Positions 49,701 through 58,995 of a stretch of 64,000 nucleotides of DNA are shown here, one piece after another. The first letter of the stretch is position 1; each line of letters begins with the position of its first letter. This DNA is from Candidatus Ichthyocystis hellenicum (GTDB lineage: Bacteria; Pseudomonadota; Gammaproteobacteria; Burkholderiales; 2013Ark19i). The DNA lies in NCBI RefSeq assembly GCF_001460935.1, contig NZ_LN906597.1, positions 916,768 through 980,767 on the forward strand, written 5' to 3'. Position numbers and translations under genes: made by a program. The notes under the pieces are model-generated. The model was not told the DNA's origin. It worked only from the letters and a program-made list of their open reading frames with translations, and searched no databases.

Positions 49701-50485
49701 ATGCTATTTTAGATCTTAGAAGAAAATTTTCATCTAAAATCTATAGTTATGTTGGTAATAAATTCAGAGAAATGCTGAAGGAAAGGTATATATTTAACGA
49801 TGGTACTATCATAGGTGCATGTCCATGGAGATATATTTCCAAAAGGATTTTGCCGATTATTAAAGAGGGAATTGATCCTATTTTAGAAAAAGAACGAAAA
49901 AAGATAAGTGATATATTATTAAAATCACGTGTAGATGTTTATTCTCTTGATGATTCTAGTACAGCCATAGTAGCTAGAGAACTTACATGCGATGAGCAAT
50001 CTGCTGTTATGGAGACAGTTATGAAAAATGTTCATAAAAAGATAGAAGTTAATTTGGGTAAAATATGGAATAAAGTTATTAAATTACTGCCATCAGTATT
50101 TTTGCTAGATCTTAGAGAGGTAGATAGATCTGAGCTTAATAACATTAGGTTGGAATTTATTGGAAGTTTGGTGACAATTGTTAATGAGGTTATTGATTTT
50201 ATGTCTTCGGATGCTGATTCTGCTATAGATGATAAAAAACTTAATGTATTTAATACTGTATATGAAAGAGGATGTAACTTATTTAATGAAGGGGGGTTCA
50301 TTAATAGGGTAAAATTATTATTATCAGAGGCTAAAGCGGTTGATAAATTTGGAAAGGATAGATCTATTACTGATGAGGAAAGGCAAATCTTATTTAGGGA
50401 GTTTATGGATGATATAGACTCTGATAGATATTATCTTATCAATAAACGTGTTGGAAAATTAAAGAGTATATTTATTACTACTTAG
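46745..50485 (+). CDS. Array gene 13: canonical N-A-B-C-D-CTD paralogue
   Basis: 1,246 aa from ATG 46745 (MRDVSINVSNN). ATG 46733 would add four residues; 46745 aligns better with paralogue starts. N is among the more diverged: its Phe-rich box is IFLVLMKDLEG, it keeps TYIEMEQLFL, and it has CPSSFTNKFG in place of PAAF. A tandem (LRNELRGELRDEF) segment lies before EEEFNKR. A starts near residue 429 (LMIHPEID), B at 635 (WGLSLHPDDDK), C at 797 (LGVNLCHKDN, lacking the GSW box), D at 978 (RLCHEDDN) and CTD at 1119 (RSELNNIRLEFIGS). It ends YLINKRVGKLKSIFITT. The linker after B keeps DIGYSYKSK. Function is unknown. Confidence 0.9.
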   Translation: MRDVSINVSNNDKDDYHRSFVEVDRQSPLSLVVMGSVAPSVCDVAATNISICSDKLLQNVHDLCRYGSDFESISLICDGIFLQSYTIKSGYKLTDNFLSILNQLKIKFIDKVNSTLLDSHDIFLVLMKDLEGHCDVTYLINKYCYAFYKYEHGLVSKFVDILQCDVIPATIQTIFDSIVIDDNCERKMTYIEMEQLFLYFVSSLEKLVKVNIAEYWRNFCNRKKDLLSLITDVDFSSKFVCVGNLDKINESMVNCPSSFTNKFGECLSFMAVAKIDEMTCNFIDKCDDVLAEAINYKCFYVCNYSCKACDFLRDLRNELRGELRDEFKTIIEEEFNKRMREEKINDRFTSFLNNLIIWSKNDGTEVNRALILDNIIDHMRSLLIYKLTSNSYKIVKCFQIGMSKRILSKKRTSLSKKLPINFKSLNELENKWGLMIHPEIDYKISSIRKKFYDKSKNVIKSKFCAMLNEGYQFLDGTVIDVFSWDRVSKNLFPIAHETLRHLVDDEQEELSKVLSSALIVEDVCVFDGCSAGTRSITVEEIERILKISTDRLYSKNITLSSRVWKDLISGKDIDISKEDNYVSKAVISGKDKISVVNNTVYDGNSLVSASSLQNDELPMVVSVGLLSKRDKMISMWGLSLHPDDDKLISFIIRKFSVKIRGSVNELFSGVLESIIIPRSNMTIRDFSWYFVSSGLFEMAEKSVITVVESLHAELRDILSRVRIVDFCENDNSSCRIRKVTDDEKNHLSSRSKKIIDKRLKDRIRRLWTAVVDKHLADIGYSYKSKYKDDYEVVTECGLGVNLCHKDNIAILNVRNKFLSKIRDIVCGKFTSMLINKHKFDDGTYVGLCAWFRISKKLFPIAKEEVRSILKEERKELEETISKSRVVIDLCNDRELTVEENNIVLEKVTRHLDDSLKKICRKAWYDVIVSLSCNYIDTVDFSITSPDADGIDVLNLSADVSVITELSSFSNSKGDVIKVRLCHEDDNAILDLRRKFSSKIYSYVGNKFREMLKERYIFNDGTIIGACPWRYISKRILPIIKEGIDPILEKERKKISDILLKSRVDVYSLDDSSTAIVARELTCDEQSAVMETVMKNVHKKIEVNLGKIWNKVIKLLPSVFLLDLREVDRSELNNIRLEFIGSLVTIVNEVIDFMSSDADSAIDDKKLNVFNTVYERGCNLFNEGGFINRVKLLLSEAKAVDKFGKDRSITDEERQILFREFMDDIDSDRYYLINKRVGKLKSIFITT

Positions 50486-50692
50486 CTGAGTATTGTTATT
50501 TATGCAACAGATGATTTACTTGTGTTTTATGTTACTGAAAAAAGTGTTTGTAATAACTAAAAATTTATTAAGTAATTTATATTATTCGTAATTTTTATCT
50601 GTAAAAAATAATTAGTATAGGTTTAATTTTTATGCCAAATGTATTTTATTATTTGGTTGGATATTATTTACCCATACTATTCCAAAATGGTA

Positions 50693-50722
50693 CTTTACTT
50701 TTAAATTAGTAATACTATCATT
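50693..50722 (+). promoter_or_regulatory. Shared upstream element of array gene 14
   Basis: CTTTACTTTTAAATTAG, then TAATACTATCATT. TTTACT and TACTAT are 13 bp apart, and the block ends 30 bp before ATG 50753. It is a strong copy of the family element. Confidence 0.55.
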
Positions 50723-50752
50723 TTTCTATGGATATATAGTAAGAAGTAATGC

Positions 50753-53700
50753 ATGCATAGTGTTAATTATAATGTGAACAGTAATTTTGTGTCCAAAGAT
50801 AACAGTTATATATCCCCCTTTGGGGATGGGGGGCTGTATTTACTGTTACTGGTTAAGGATAGTGCTACTGACTCTTCCCCTTCTTCCAGTTCAACCACAT
50901 CTAATAGTTTATCTTTGTCTAGTAAGTTATTACAAAATTTATATGTAGAGTATAAGTTTGATATCTACATAGGAGTAGAACCAGATATTTTTGAAGATGT
51001 TTTTTTGCATTCACATGTTATTGATTCTGGTTATAAATTTTCTGAAAATTTTTCATCGGTTATTAATAAATGTAAAACTGAATTTACTAATAGAATTGAT
51101 ATTATTTTGGCTGATTTGTGCTCTGTTTTTGATTTTTTTAAGGAAGTAGAAAATGATTGTACAAATGTAGATATCATAATGGAAAAAATTTGCTCTTGTT
51201 TTTCTAAATATGCTTATGAACTAATACCTAAATGTATTGATTTTTTGCGATCTGATATTATCCCTGTAACGGTAAAGGCAATCCTTGATTATAAGGTTAC
51301 ATGCGGTGATTTTGCTCGCAAGATGACATATCCTGAAATGGAGCAATTATTTTTGCATTTTGTTTCTCACTTAGAGAAATTAATTGCATTCAGAATAATG
51401 AGGTATTGGGGGGATTTTCGTAATAAAAATAATTCTATATTGTCTTCAGTTGCAGATGTCTATTATAGATATAGGAACCCATTTGTTTATTATCATAGTC
51501 GTGATGAAACTAGTGTTCCTAGTATTAGTTTTCCCGCCGCATTTATCAATAAGTTTGGAGAATATGTTTCCTTTTTGGCTATTGCTAAACTCGATGAGTT
51601 AGCTATTAATTTTTTTCGAAAATTAAGCAGTATATCAAAAGAGATTATTAGTTATAAGTGTTTCTACATTTGTAATCATAGCGATTCTGTTTTTGGTGAT
51701 CTTAAAAAATTACATGAAACTTTGAGCGATTATTTTAGTGCTGTAATAAAAAAAGAATTTGATAAAAAAATAATAAAAATAGGTATTAGTAATGTCATTA
51801 GTAGTTTTTTAAATGAGTTAGTGATATGGAATAAAGAAGGTATAGAAACTAATAGGTCATTGGATGTTTGCAGTGTTATTGAGTATATTAGAGTTTTTTT
51901 ATTAGATACTTATACTTGTGATGCATGTAAAATTATTAAAGATTTTGAAGAATCAATTTGTTCATCTGTAAAAATTTTTTCAAGAGATTGGAAAAATAGG
52001 TTGGGTTTTGATCTTCATCCTAAAGATAATTATAAAATTTCTTCAGTGAGTAGAAAATTTTCTATTAAGTATAGAAATGCTATTAGGTATAAGTTTCTTA
52101 CAATGTTGGATGAAAAACATGAATTTTCAGATGGTACAATTATTAGTATGATTCACTGGGATAAAATCTCGAAAAACCTATTTCCTATTGCCCAGGAAAC
52201 GGTTAGACATATTGTTGATACCGAACATGGGGAGGTATGTAGAATTTTATATAATGCACGTGTAGTAGAAGATGTTTATGCGTTTGATGGTTCTTCTGCC
52301 GGTACGAGGAAGATTACACTTGATGAAATAGATACAATTTTGAAAATCTCTACAGACCGTTTGTACAACAAAAATAGAGATTTATGTAGTAGGATATGGA
52401 GAGATTTAATTAACAATAATTTATCAAAAGATACTGATTATGGATTAGTTGAGACCACCAAATGCATGTTTCCTAGTTTAGATTCTACATTGATGTGTTC
52501 ATCTGATGATTGTGATTCATCAGTGAATGGTAAGTCAGTAAAAAATGAATTGCCAGTTGTTACTTTTGCACCAGTAGAATTTGAGGGTAAAAAGGGTAAA
52601 GTTATCAGTATGTGGGGGTTAAATTTACATGCCAGTGATAATAAGTTAGTTTCCTTTATTAGGAGGAAGTTCTCAGAAAAGATTAGACATCATCTCACCA
52701 AGTTATTTTCAGGTATGTTGAGAAGGAGAGCTGAGCTTCCAAGTGGCATGGTCCTTTGTGGTTCCTCTTGGACCTTTATCTCTTCTGAATTATTACCAAT
52801 TGCTACAAAATCAGTTGAATCCATCGTTGAGAAGCAGTATGGAGAATTAGATGCAGTTTTATCTAATGCACGCGTAGTGAATGCTGAAGAAAGATATTCA
52901 TCACCTCGTGTTAGAAAAGTTACTGATGATGAAAGAAAAAAACTCATGATCCGTGCTAAGAAACTTGTAGATAAAAGTTTAATTACTTCTATTAGATTAT
53001 CCTGGTTGCGTGTAGTTAATAAATATTCAACAGATATTGGATATGGTTATAAAGAAAATTCTAAAGGTATTTATGGGAGTGGTAGAGAAGGAAGGTGGGG
53101 GGTTAAATTACGCTATATCGATAATGTTTCTATTTTAAATGCTAGGAGGAAATTTTCTTCTAGAATTAAGAATATTGTATATTATAAATTTAGTAACATA
53201 GTGAAAAATGAATATAGGCTTAATGACGGTACTGTTATTGGTGCTTGGGCTTGGTTTAGAGTAGCCAAGAAATTATTTCCAATTGCTAAGGATGAAGTTA
53301 AACACATTATTGAAGATAAAATTAAGGAATTAGAAAAAATTATCTCTAAGGCTCGAGTAGTAGTAGATTCAAAAATTGATAGGGAACTTACAGCTGAAGA
53401 AAATAGAATTGTTTTGGAAAATGTTATGAAGCTTGTATTTAATTCATTAAAAATTTTATTTAGGAAAACCTGGGAAGATGTAATTTCCCCCTTAAGAGTT
53501 AATTATGTTGATATTGTAGATACTGTAACTTCTAATTGTGAGATTGATTGTATTGGTGAATTAAATTCATCCTCAGTTAATGTAGCTCATGGTGCGGAAG
53601 CAGGTAAGGTAAGTAATGATTATGATTCTGTGGTTAAACTTTGTAATGAAGATGATCTTGCAATTTTGAATGTAAGAAATGAATTTTCTCGTGAGATTAA

Positions 53701-54592
53701 TAGACGCATCAGTAATAAGTATAGTGAAATTATAAATAAGAGGTATAGGTTTGATGATGGTGCTATAGTAGGAGTATTTTCTTGGAGAAAGATGTCTAAA
53801 AGAATTTTACCTATTATTGAGAAAGAAATTTTTCCCATTGTGGAAAATGAGCGTGAAAAAATAAGTGGCATGTTATTAAAGTCACGTGTGGATATTTCTT
53901 CGCCTGATTGTTTGGGTGCAACCAGAATAAGGAGAGAACTTACATCTGAGGAAAGATCAATTGTTCTAGAAACTGTTATGAGCTCTGTATATAAACAGGT
54001 AATGTCTAATTTTGCTCGTTTATGGAATAGAATTATTAAATTACCATTGGTTAGTTTTAGGGATCTTAATGAAGAGGTTAAATCAGAGCTTGATAATATT
54101 AAATTAGAGCTTATTGGGAGTTTAGGGCCATTTGTGGATGAGGCTATTAATTCAATGTCATTAGATGTTTATATCTCATCTCCAAGATTGGATTATATGA
54201 ACTATAACGCATATAATGTTGTCGCGGAAAGAGGATATAATTTATTTAATGAAGGAGGTTTTATTAACAGAGTAGAGTCATTATTGCTAAAAGCTCAAGT
54301 TGTTGATTTTAATGGAATATATAGATTTATTAATGATAAAGAGAGGAAAATTATATTTAAAGAATTTATGAATATTGTTGATTCTGATATAGATTGCCTA
54401 GTTAAGAAGCGTACCAGTAACCTTAGTAATAAGATTTTACCTATGACAAAGGATTCATCTGCAGAATTATCAGTTTATTGTATGGATAAATTTAAGTCTA
54501 CCAAAGATTGTAGAGACAATATTGATGTTTATAGTACTAATTTTTCATTTTATGATCACTCTTACGCTAAGAAGAAGTTATGTAAATCATAG
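50753..54592 (+). CDS. Array gene 14: canonical N-A-B-C-D-CTD paralogue with C-terminal tail
   Basis: 1,279 aa. The start is MHSVNYNVNSN (an ATG four bases upstream stops after three codons). N contains SGYKFSENFSS, TYPEMEQLFL and PAAFINKFG. A starts near residue 414 (DLHPKDN, with LGF replacing the usual WGV), B at 619 (WGLNLHASDN, so HPDD is altered), C at 781 (GRWGVKLRYIDN after DIGYGYKEN), D at 961 (KLCNEDD) and CTD at 1101 (KSELDNIKLELIGSLGP). A tail of about 55 residues ends FYDHSYAKKKLCKS. The same HxYAKK motif ends the next gene and, changed, the gene at 28209. Function is unknown. Confidence 0.92.
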   Translation: MHSVNYNVNSNFVSKDNSYISPFGDGGLYLLLLVKDSATDSSPSSSSTTSNSLSLSSKLLQNLYVEYKFDIYIGVEPDIFEDVFLHSHVIDSGYKFSENFSSVINKCKTEFTNRIDIILADLCSVFDFFKEVENDCTNVDIIMEKICSCFSKYAYELIPKCIDFLRSDIIPVTVKAILDYKVTCGDFARKMTYPEMEQLFLHFVSHLEKLIAFRIMRYWGDFRNKNNSILSSVADVYYRYRNPFVYYHSRDETSVPSISFPAAFINKFGEYVSFLAIAKLDELAINFFRKLSSISKEIISYKCFYICNHSDSVFGDLKKLHETLSDYFSAVIKKEFDKKIIKIGISNVISSFLNELVIWNKEGIETNRSLDVCSVIEYIRVFLLDTYTCDACKIIKDFEESICSSVKIFSRDWKNRLGFDLHPKDNYKISSVSRKFSIKYRNAIRYKFLTMLDEKHEFSDGTIISMIHWDKISKNLFPIAQETVRHIVDTEHGEVCRILYNARVVEDVYAFDGSSAGTRKITLDEIDTILKISTDRLYNKNRDLCSRIWRDLINNNLSKDTDYGLVETTKCMFPSLDSTLMCSSDDCDSSVNGKSVKNELPVVTFAPVEFEGKKGKVISMWGLNLHASDNKLVSFIRRKFSEKIRHHLTKLFSGMLRRRAELPSGMVLCGSSWTFISSELLPIATKSVESIVEKQYGELDAVLSNARVVNAEERYSSPRVRKVTDDERKKLMIRAKKLVDKSLITSIRLSWLRVVNKYSTDIGYGYKENSKGIYGSGREGRWGVKLRYIDNVSILNARRKFSSRIKNIVYYKFSNIVKNEYRLNDGTVIGAWAWFRVAKKLFPIAKDEVKHIIEDKIKELEKIISKARVVVDSKIDRELTAEENRIVLENVMKLVFNSLKILFRKTWEDVISPLRVNYVDIVDTVTSNCEIDCIGELNSSSVNVAHGAEAGKVSNDYDSVVKLCNEDDLAILNVRNEFSREINRRISNKYSEIINKRYRFDDGAIVGVFSWRKMSKRILPIIEKEIFPIVENEREKISGMLLKSRVDISSPDCLGATRIRRELTSEERSIVLETVMSSVYKQVMSNFARLWNRIIKLPLVSFRDLNEEVKSELDNIKLELIGSLGPFVDEAINSMSLDVYISSPRLDYMNYNAYNVVAERGYNLFNEGGFINRVESLLLKAQVVDFNGIYRFINDKERKIIFKEFMNIVDSDIDCLVKKRTSNLSNKILPMTKDSSAELSVYCMDKFKSTKDCRDNIDVYSTNFSFYDHSYAKKKLCKS

Positions 54593-54866
54593 ATTATTTA
54601 TTAGTACTGATAATTTTTATTTTCAGTGTAATTTAAGTTATTACCTATTTAATAAAAGAGGAGGTTTTATTAACGTGGTATAATTATTTTACGCTTATGG
54701 ATGTTACCTCATCAATGTATTTGATAGTAAATTAGGTGCTCTATTTGTGGTGTTCTTATTAGATTCCGGTGATGGATTTAGCAGTCTATAAAAACTATAT
54801 TATGTTTTATGCTGGTAGACTATGTTATTAAAATAAGTGATTTATCATAGATGTAAGTGAAAAAAC
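54593..54866 (+). pseudogene. Spacer with decayed CTD fragment
   Basis: Bases 54646-54681 read LFNKRGGFINVV, then a stop and LFYAYG. This corresponds to LFNEGGFINRVESLL in the CTD of the gene just upstream and is flanked by stops. It looks like the relic of another C-terminal end, either a partial duplication of the preceding gene or a deleted paralogue. The rest of the spacer is featureless. Confidence 0.55.
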
Positions 54867-54899
54867 GTGATTTAGTTTTTAGTCAGTGATATTGTTGTT
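54867..54899 (+). promoter_or_regulatory. Diverged upstream element of array gene 15
   Basis: GTGATTTAGTTTTTAG, then CAGTGATATTGTTGTT, occupies the same place as the shared element and ends 33 bp before ATG 54933. It is weaker than the copies at 28141 or 50693. Confidence 0.3.
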
Positions 54900-54932
54900 T
54901 CTATATAAATGGAATATGGTGAGACGTATAGT

Positions 54933-57900
54933 ATGTATAATATAAGTACCCATAGAAACGTTTATGATCAGGGTGATTGTGATGTATCGTCTGTTGGATC
55001 AAGTTGTCAATCCTCGCTATCGTTGGTAGTTTCGGATCCTGTTGATCCTTCTGTTAGTAATATTGCTTCCACTGATAATCCACTTTCGCACAATGAATTA
55101 TTACAAGATATGTATGATTTTTGTGGTTATGTCAGTAATTTTGAAAAATTATCAGAAGATTATGATGATAGCTTTTTGCATTCGTATTCTATTAAACATG
55201 GGTATAAATTTTCCGAGTTTTTTTGGTCAATGTTGGACAAGCTAAAGATAAACTTTATTGATAAAGTAGATTCTATTTTAATTGATTTATGTGGCAGTTT
55301 TTGTTTTTTTCAGGAAAATTTAGAAGGTTGCTTTGATGCTAATATAGTATTTTTAATGAATAAATCTTGTCTTACTTTTTCTAAACGTGCATACAATTTG
55401 ATATCTAAATGTATTGATATTTTGAGGCATGAGATTGTCCCCATAGCTATAAAAATTATTACCGAAGCCACTGTTATTGATGGTGAGTCTGAAAGTAAAG
55501 TTACCTACCCTGAGATGGAAAAATTATTTTTGTATTTTATTACAAGATTGGAAAGATTGGTGATGGCTAAGGTGAAAAATCATTGGTCTAAGTTTTATAA
55601 TAAAAAAAAAGACGCTTTATTATCAATTTCAGATATCGATTACAGCAATCCTTTTATTTGTGTACACAATTTATACAAAATTAGTCATCCCATAACTAAT
55701 TGCCCAGCTGCTTTTACCAATAAATTTGGTGAGCGCATTTCTTTTATAGCTGGTGCCAAACTTGACGATATGATATTGAGTTTTATTGATAATTGCAATG
55801 ATGTATTAAAAGAAGTTATTCATTATAAGTGTTCCTATATTTATGGCTACAGTAGCAATACCTGTGCTGATTTTGTAAAATTGTATGATTCATTGCGCAT
55901 TAATTTCTATAATTTAATAGAAAAAGAATTCAATAAAAATATACTAGAAGTAAGAATTAAGGATAGGATTGTTGATTTTTTTAATAATTTAGTTATATGG
56001 GGTAAAGTTAAAATAACAGAAAGTGATGTAGTATTGATTTTTGACAATATTATTAGGTACATGAAAAATTTACTAGTTGATAAATCTACCAATAGTGCCT
56101 GTAGGATTATTAGAAATTTTAATGAATCTAAATCTTTAGCTATAAAACGTTTGTTGAAGGATTGGAAGTGTAAGTGGGGTGTTAAAATACATCCTGGGGA
56201 TATCAATAAAATTTCATCCATCAGAAAAAAATTTGCGGCCGAATGTAAAAATAATGTTAGGGACAAGTTTTGTGAAATGTTAAAAGAAAAACATAAGTTT
56301 TTAGATGGAACGGTTATTGGGATATTTAATTGGGATAAAGCATCAAAAAATATGTTTCCAATTGCTCAAGAAACAGTTAGGAATATTATTGATGTGGAAC
56401 GTGAAGAGCTATCTAATTTTTTGCTTAATGTGCGTATAATTGATGACGATAGTATATTTGACGGGTCTTCTTATTCCGTAAGGAAAGCTACATCTGAGGA
56501 AAGGGAAGAAATTTTTAAAATATCTTCTAATTTTATTTATGATAGTAATAGAAATTTATTTCGTTTAGTATGGAGAGATTTAATTAGAAGTTCAGCTGAT
56601 AATATCTCAAAGGATATTTGTGATGATTCTTTAGATACTATTAATTCTGCACAAAATGATTTACCGGTAGTTACTTTGATGTCAGCAGATTTATTGGGTA
56701 AAAGAGACAAAATTATTAATATATGGGGATTAAATATACATCCTGATGACAATAAAGTAATTCTTTTTGTTGTGAGGAAGTTTTCTAATAAAATTAGATT
56801 CCATCTCGCTGAATTATTTTCTGGTATGTTAAGAAGAAGAGCGGTACTTCCCAGTGGTATAGTGCTGTGTGATTCTTCTTGGACTATTATTTCTTCTGAA
56901 CTATCCGAGATAGCAATAGAATCGGTTAGGTCTATTATTGAAAATCAACTTGCAGAGTTAGATATAGTTTTATCTAAGTTGCGTGTATTAGATGCTAATG
57001 GAGGTGATTCTTCTTGTATCATTAGGAAAATTACTAATGATGAAAAAAAAGAGCTTATGCTACGTGCCAGTAGGATTGTAGATAGAAGGCTAACCTCTGC
57101 TATTAGATTGTCGTGGTTGCGTGTAGTTAATAAATCTTCAACAGATATTGGATATGGTTATAAAGAAAAGTATCAGGATGTAGATAAATTATTTGTAGGA
57201 GGAAGTTGGGGAGTAAAGCTTCGTTATAGTGATAATGTTGCTATCCTTAATGCTAGGATTAGTTTTTCATCTAAAATAAAGGATGTTGTATATGCTAAGT
57301 TTAGTAGTATGATAAGGAATAAACATAAATTTAATGATGGTACCTTTATTGGTGCATTTGCTTGGTTCAGGGTGTCACCTAAACTATCTCCTATTGTCAA
57401 AGAAGAAGTTAGAGCTATTATTGAGGATGAACAAGAAGAAATAGAGAAAATTATATCTAAGGCCCGTGTAGTAGTTGATTCCAAAATAGATAGAGATCTT
57501 ACTAGTGAAGAAAAGTCTACTGTTTTAGCAAACATTATGAAGCTTGTGGACAGTGCTTTAAAAACTTTGTTCAGGAGAGCATGGGATAGCGCAATTATTT
57601 CTCTAAGAGATAATTCTGTTGATGTTGTAGATTTTGTATCAGTTACTAATTCTGAAGACGATAGCACTGGTGGTAATTTTTCTCAATCGGTCAATACCTT
57701 AGATTGTAAAGAATTAGATTTAGTAGGTAATAAAGATTATCGGTTGAGAGTTAAACTTTGTTGTGAAGACGATCTTGCTATTTTAAATACAAGGAGGAAA
57801 TTTTCATCTGAAATCTATAGTTATGTTAGTAATAAATTTAGTAAAATTATGAAAGAAAGGTACATACTTGATGATGGAACTGTTGTAGGAACATATCCAT

Positions 57901-58697
57901 GGAGAAAGGTATCGAAAAAAATATTTCCCATTGTTAAGGATGAGATTCATGCCATAATAGAAAAAGAACGAAAGGAGATAAGTGATATATTATTGAGATC
58001 ACGTGTAGATATCTCTTCACTAGATGTTCATGGTACTACTAGAATAACAAGAGTGCTTACATCTAATGAGAGATCTGAAGTTATGGAAACTGTTATGAAA
58101 TCTGTATATGAAAAAGTAACAATTAATTTGAGTCGAATATGGAATAAGATTTCCAAGTTACCACCTTCGTTACGTTTGCGAGATCTTAGTGGGGAATATA
58201 AATTGGAGTTAGATAATACTAGGTTGGAATTTATTGGTGCTTTAGGTGGGGTTGTTGATGAACATGTTGATTCATTGTTGTCTGGAATAGGTGAGGTAAA
58301 TTCTGATTTTCTATATGATGTCTTGTCTAAAAAAAGCAATTCTTTTTTTAAAGAAGGTGGGTTTCTTGGTAGGGTGGAATCATTGTTGCTAGAAGCTAAA
58401 GTACTTGATGCATCCGGCAATTGTAGTACTGTTACTTGTGATGAACGAAAGTATATACTTAAAGAATTTATTGATATGGTAGATTCAGATAGAGATTGCC
58501 TTATTAAAAAGCGCGTTGGTAAATTACATAATGTGTCTTCTCTTGGAGGATTGAATTTACTTGGTATGTCTTCAGTTAGTAGTGTATATGGGGAGTATAA
58601 ATGTCATGATGGACGTAAGAAAGTTATAACTGCTTATGGTGTGGATTCAGCTCTTTTTGATCATTCTTATGCTAAGAAATCATACTACGGAACTTGA
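54933..58697 (+). CDS. Array gene 15: canonical N-A-B-C-D-CTD paralogue with C-terminal tail
   Basis: 1,254 aa from ATG 54933 (MYNISTHRN); ATG 54909 would add eight residues. N contains HGYKFSEFFWS, TYPEMEKLFL and PAAFTNKFG; an A9 tract (55602-55610) encodes NKKKD. A starts near residue 412 (WGVKIHPGD), B at 596 (WGLNIHPDDN), C at 758 (GSWGVKLRYSDN after DIGYGYKEK), D at 939 (KLCCEDD) and CTD at 1080 (KLELDNTRLEFIGALGG). The tail carries LFDHSYAKKSYYGT, matching the end of the preceding gene. The stop is TGA, which argues against a TGA-as-Trp code. Function is unknown. Confidence 0.92.
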   Translation: MYNISTHRNVYDQGDCDVSSVGSSCQSSLSLVVSDPVDPSVSNIASTDNPLSHNELLQDMYDFCGYVSNFEKLSEDYDDSFLHSYSIKHGYKFSEFFWSMLDKLKINFIDKVDSILIDLCGSFCFFQENLEGCFDANIVFLMNKSCLTFSKRAYNLISKCIDILRHEIVPIAIKIITEATVIDGESESKVTYPEMEKLFLYFITRLERLVMAKVKNHWSKFYNKKKDALLSISDIDYSNPFICVHNLYKISHPITNCPAAFTNKFGERISFIAGAKLDDMILSFIDNCNDVLKEVIHYKCSYIYGYSSNTCADFVKLYDSLRINFYNLIEKEFNKNILEVRIKDRIVDFFNNLVIWGKVKITESDVVLIFDNIIRYMKNLLVDKSTNSACRIIRNFNESKSLAIKRLLKDWKCKWGVKIHPGDINKISSIRKKFAAECKNNVRDKFCEMLKEKHKFLDGTVIGIFNWDKASKNMFPIAQETVRNIIDVEREELSNFLLNVRIIDDDSIFDGSSYSVRKATSEEREEIFKISSNFIYDSNRNLFRLVWRDLIRSSADNISKDICDDSLDTINSAQNDLPVVTLMSADLLGKRDKIINIWGLNIHPDDNKVILFVVRKFSNKIRFHLAELFSGMLRRRAVLPSGIVLCDSSWTIISSELSEIAIESVRSIIENQLAELDIVLSKLRVLDANGGDSSCIIRKITNDEKKELMLRASRIVDRRLTSAIRLSWLRVVNKSSTDIGYGYKEKYQDVDKLFVGGSWGVKLRYSDNVAILNARISFSSKIKDVVYAKFSSMIRNKHKFNDGTFIGAFAWFRVSPKLSPIVKEEVRAIIEDEQEEIEKIISKARVVVDSKIDRDLTSEEKSTVLANIMKLVDSALKTLFRRAWDSAIISLRDNSVDVVDFVSVTNSEDDSTGGNFSQSVNTLDCKELDLVGNKDYRLRVKLCCEDDLAILNTRRKFSSEIYSYVSNKFSKIMKERYILDDGTVVGTYPWRKVSKKIFPIVKDEIHAIIEKERKEISDILLRSRVDISSLDVHGTTRITRVLTSNERSEVMETVMKSVYEKVTINLSRIWNKISKLPPSLRLRDLSGEYKLELDNTRLEFIGALGGVVDEHVDSLLSGIGEVNSDFLYDVLSKKSNSFFKEGGFLGRVESLLLEAKVLDASGNCSTVTCDERKYILKEFIDMVDSDRDCLIKKRVGKLHNVSSLGGLNLLGMSSVSSVYGEYKCHDGRKKVITAYGVDSALFDHSYAKKSYYGT

Positions 58698-58896
58698 TTG
58701 TCTAACTTACTATTTTTAATAGTGTAATATGTAGTAAATGTGATGTTGTTTATTAGGGTATATCGTTGGTTTTTAATGTATTGTTTGGTATTTTATTTTG
58801 CATGAGTATAATAGTAGATGGTATTTGCTTTGTATTTTCTACTTTTAGACAAGTCATGCTTTTAATGAGGTAAGTGGTGTTTATTTTATATTACAA
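58698..58896. other. Spacer after array gene 15
   Basis: No recognisable gene or motif. Confidence 0.3.
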
Positions 58897-58995
58897 CTAA
58901 AATAATTATAAGAGATTATATTAAAATCACGTAGAAGAAATTATATCTCATGCAGGTGCAGTAATTGATCGAGAAGTTGATCATTAATTAATGCA
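58897..58995 (+). pseudogene. Chimeric decayed module fragment
   Basis: GATTATATTAAAATCACGT (58914-58932) matches the D-module codons for LLKSRV. It runs at CACGT straight into VEEIISHAGAVIDREVDH, then a stop (58931-58987), which matches the C-module segment LEKIISKARVVVDSKIDRDLT. Two module types joined at their common CACGT sequence suggest a recombination product that later decayed. Confidence 0.6.

Noticed and set aside
58695-58697. Genetic code with TGA as Trp (Mollicutes-like)
   Set aside because: Conserved Trp positions all use TGG, no in-frame TGA occurs in the long genes, and TGA ends this one.
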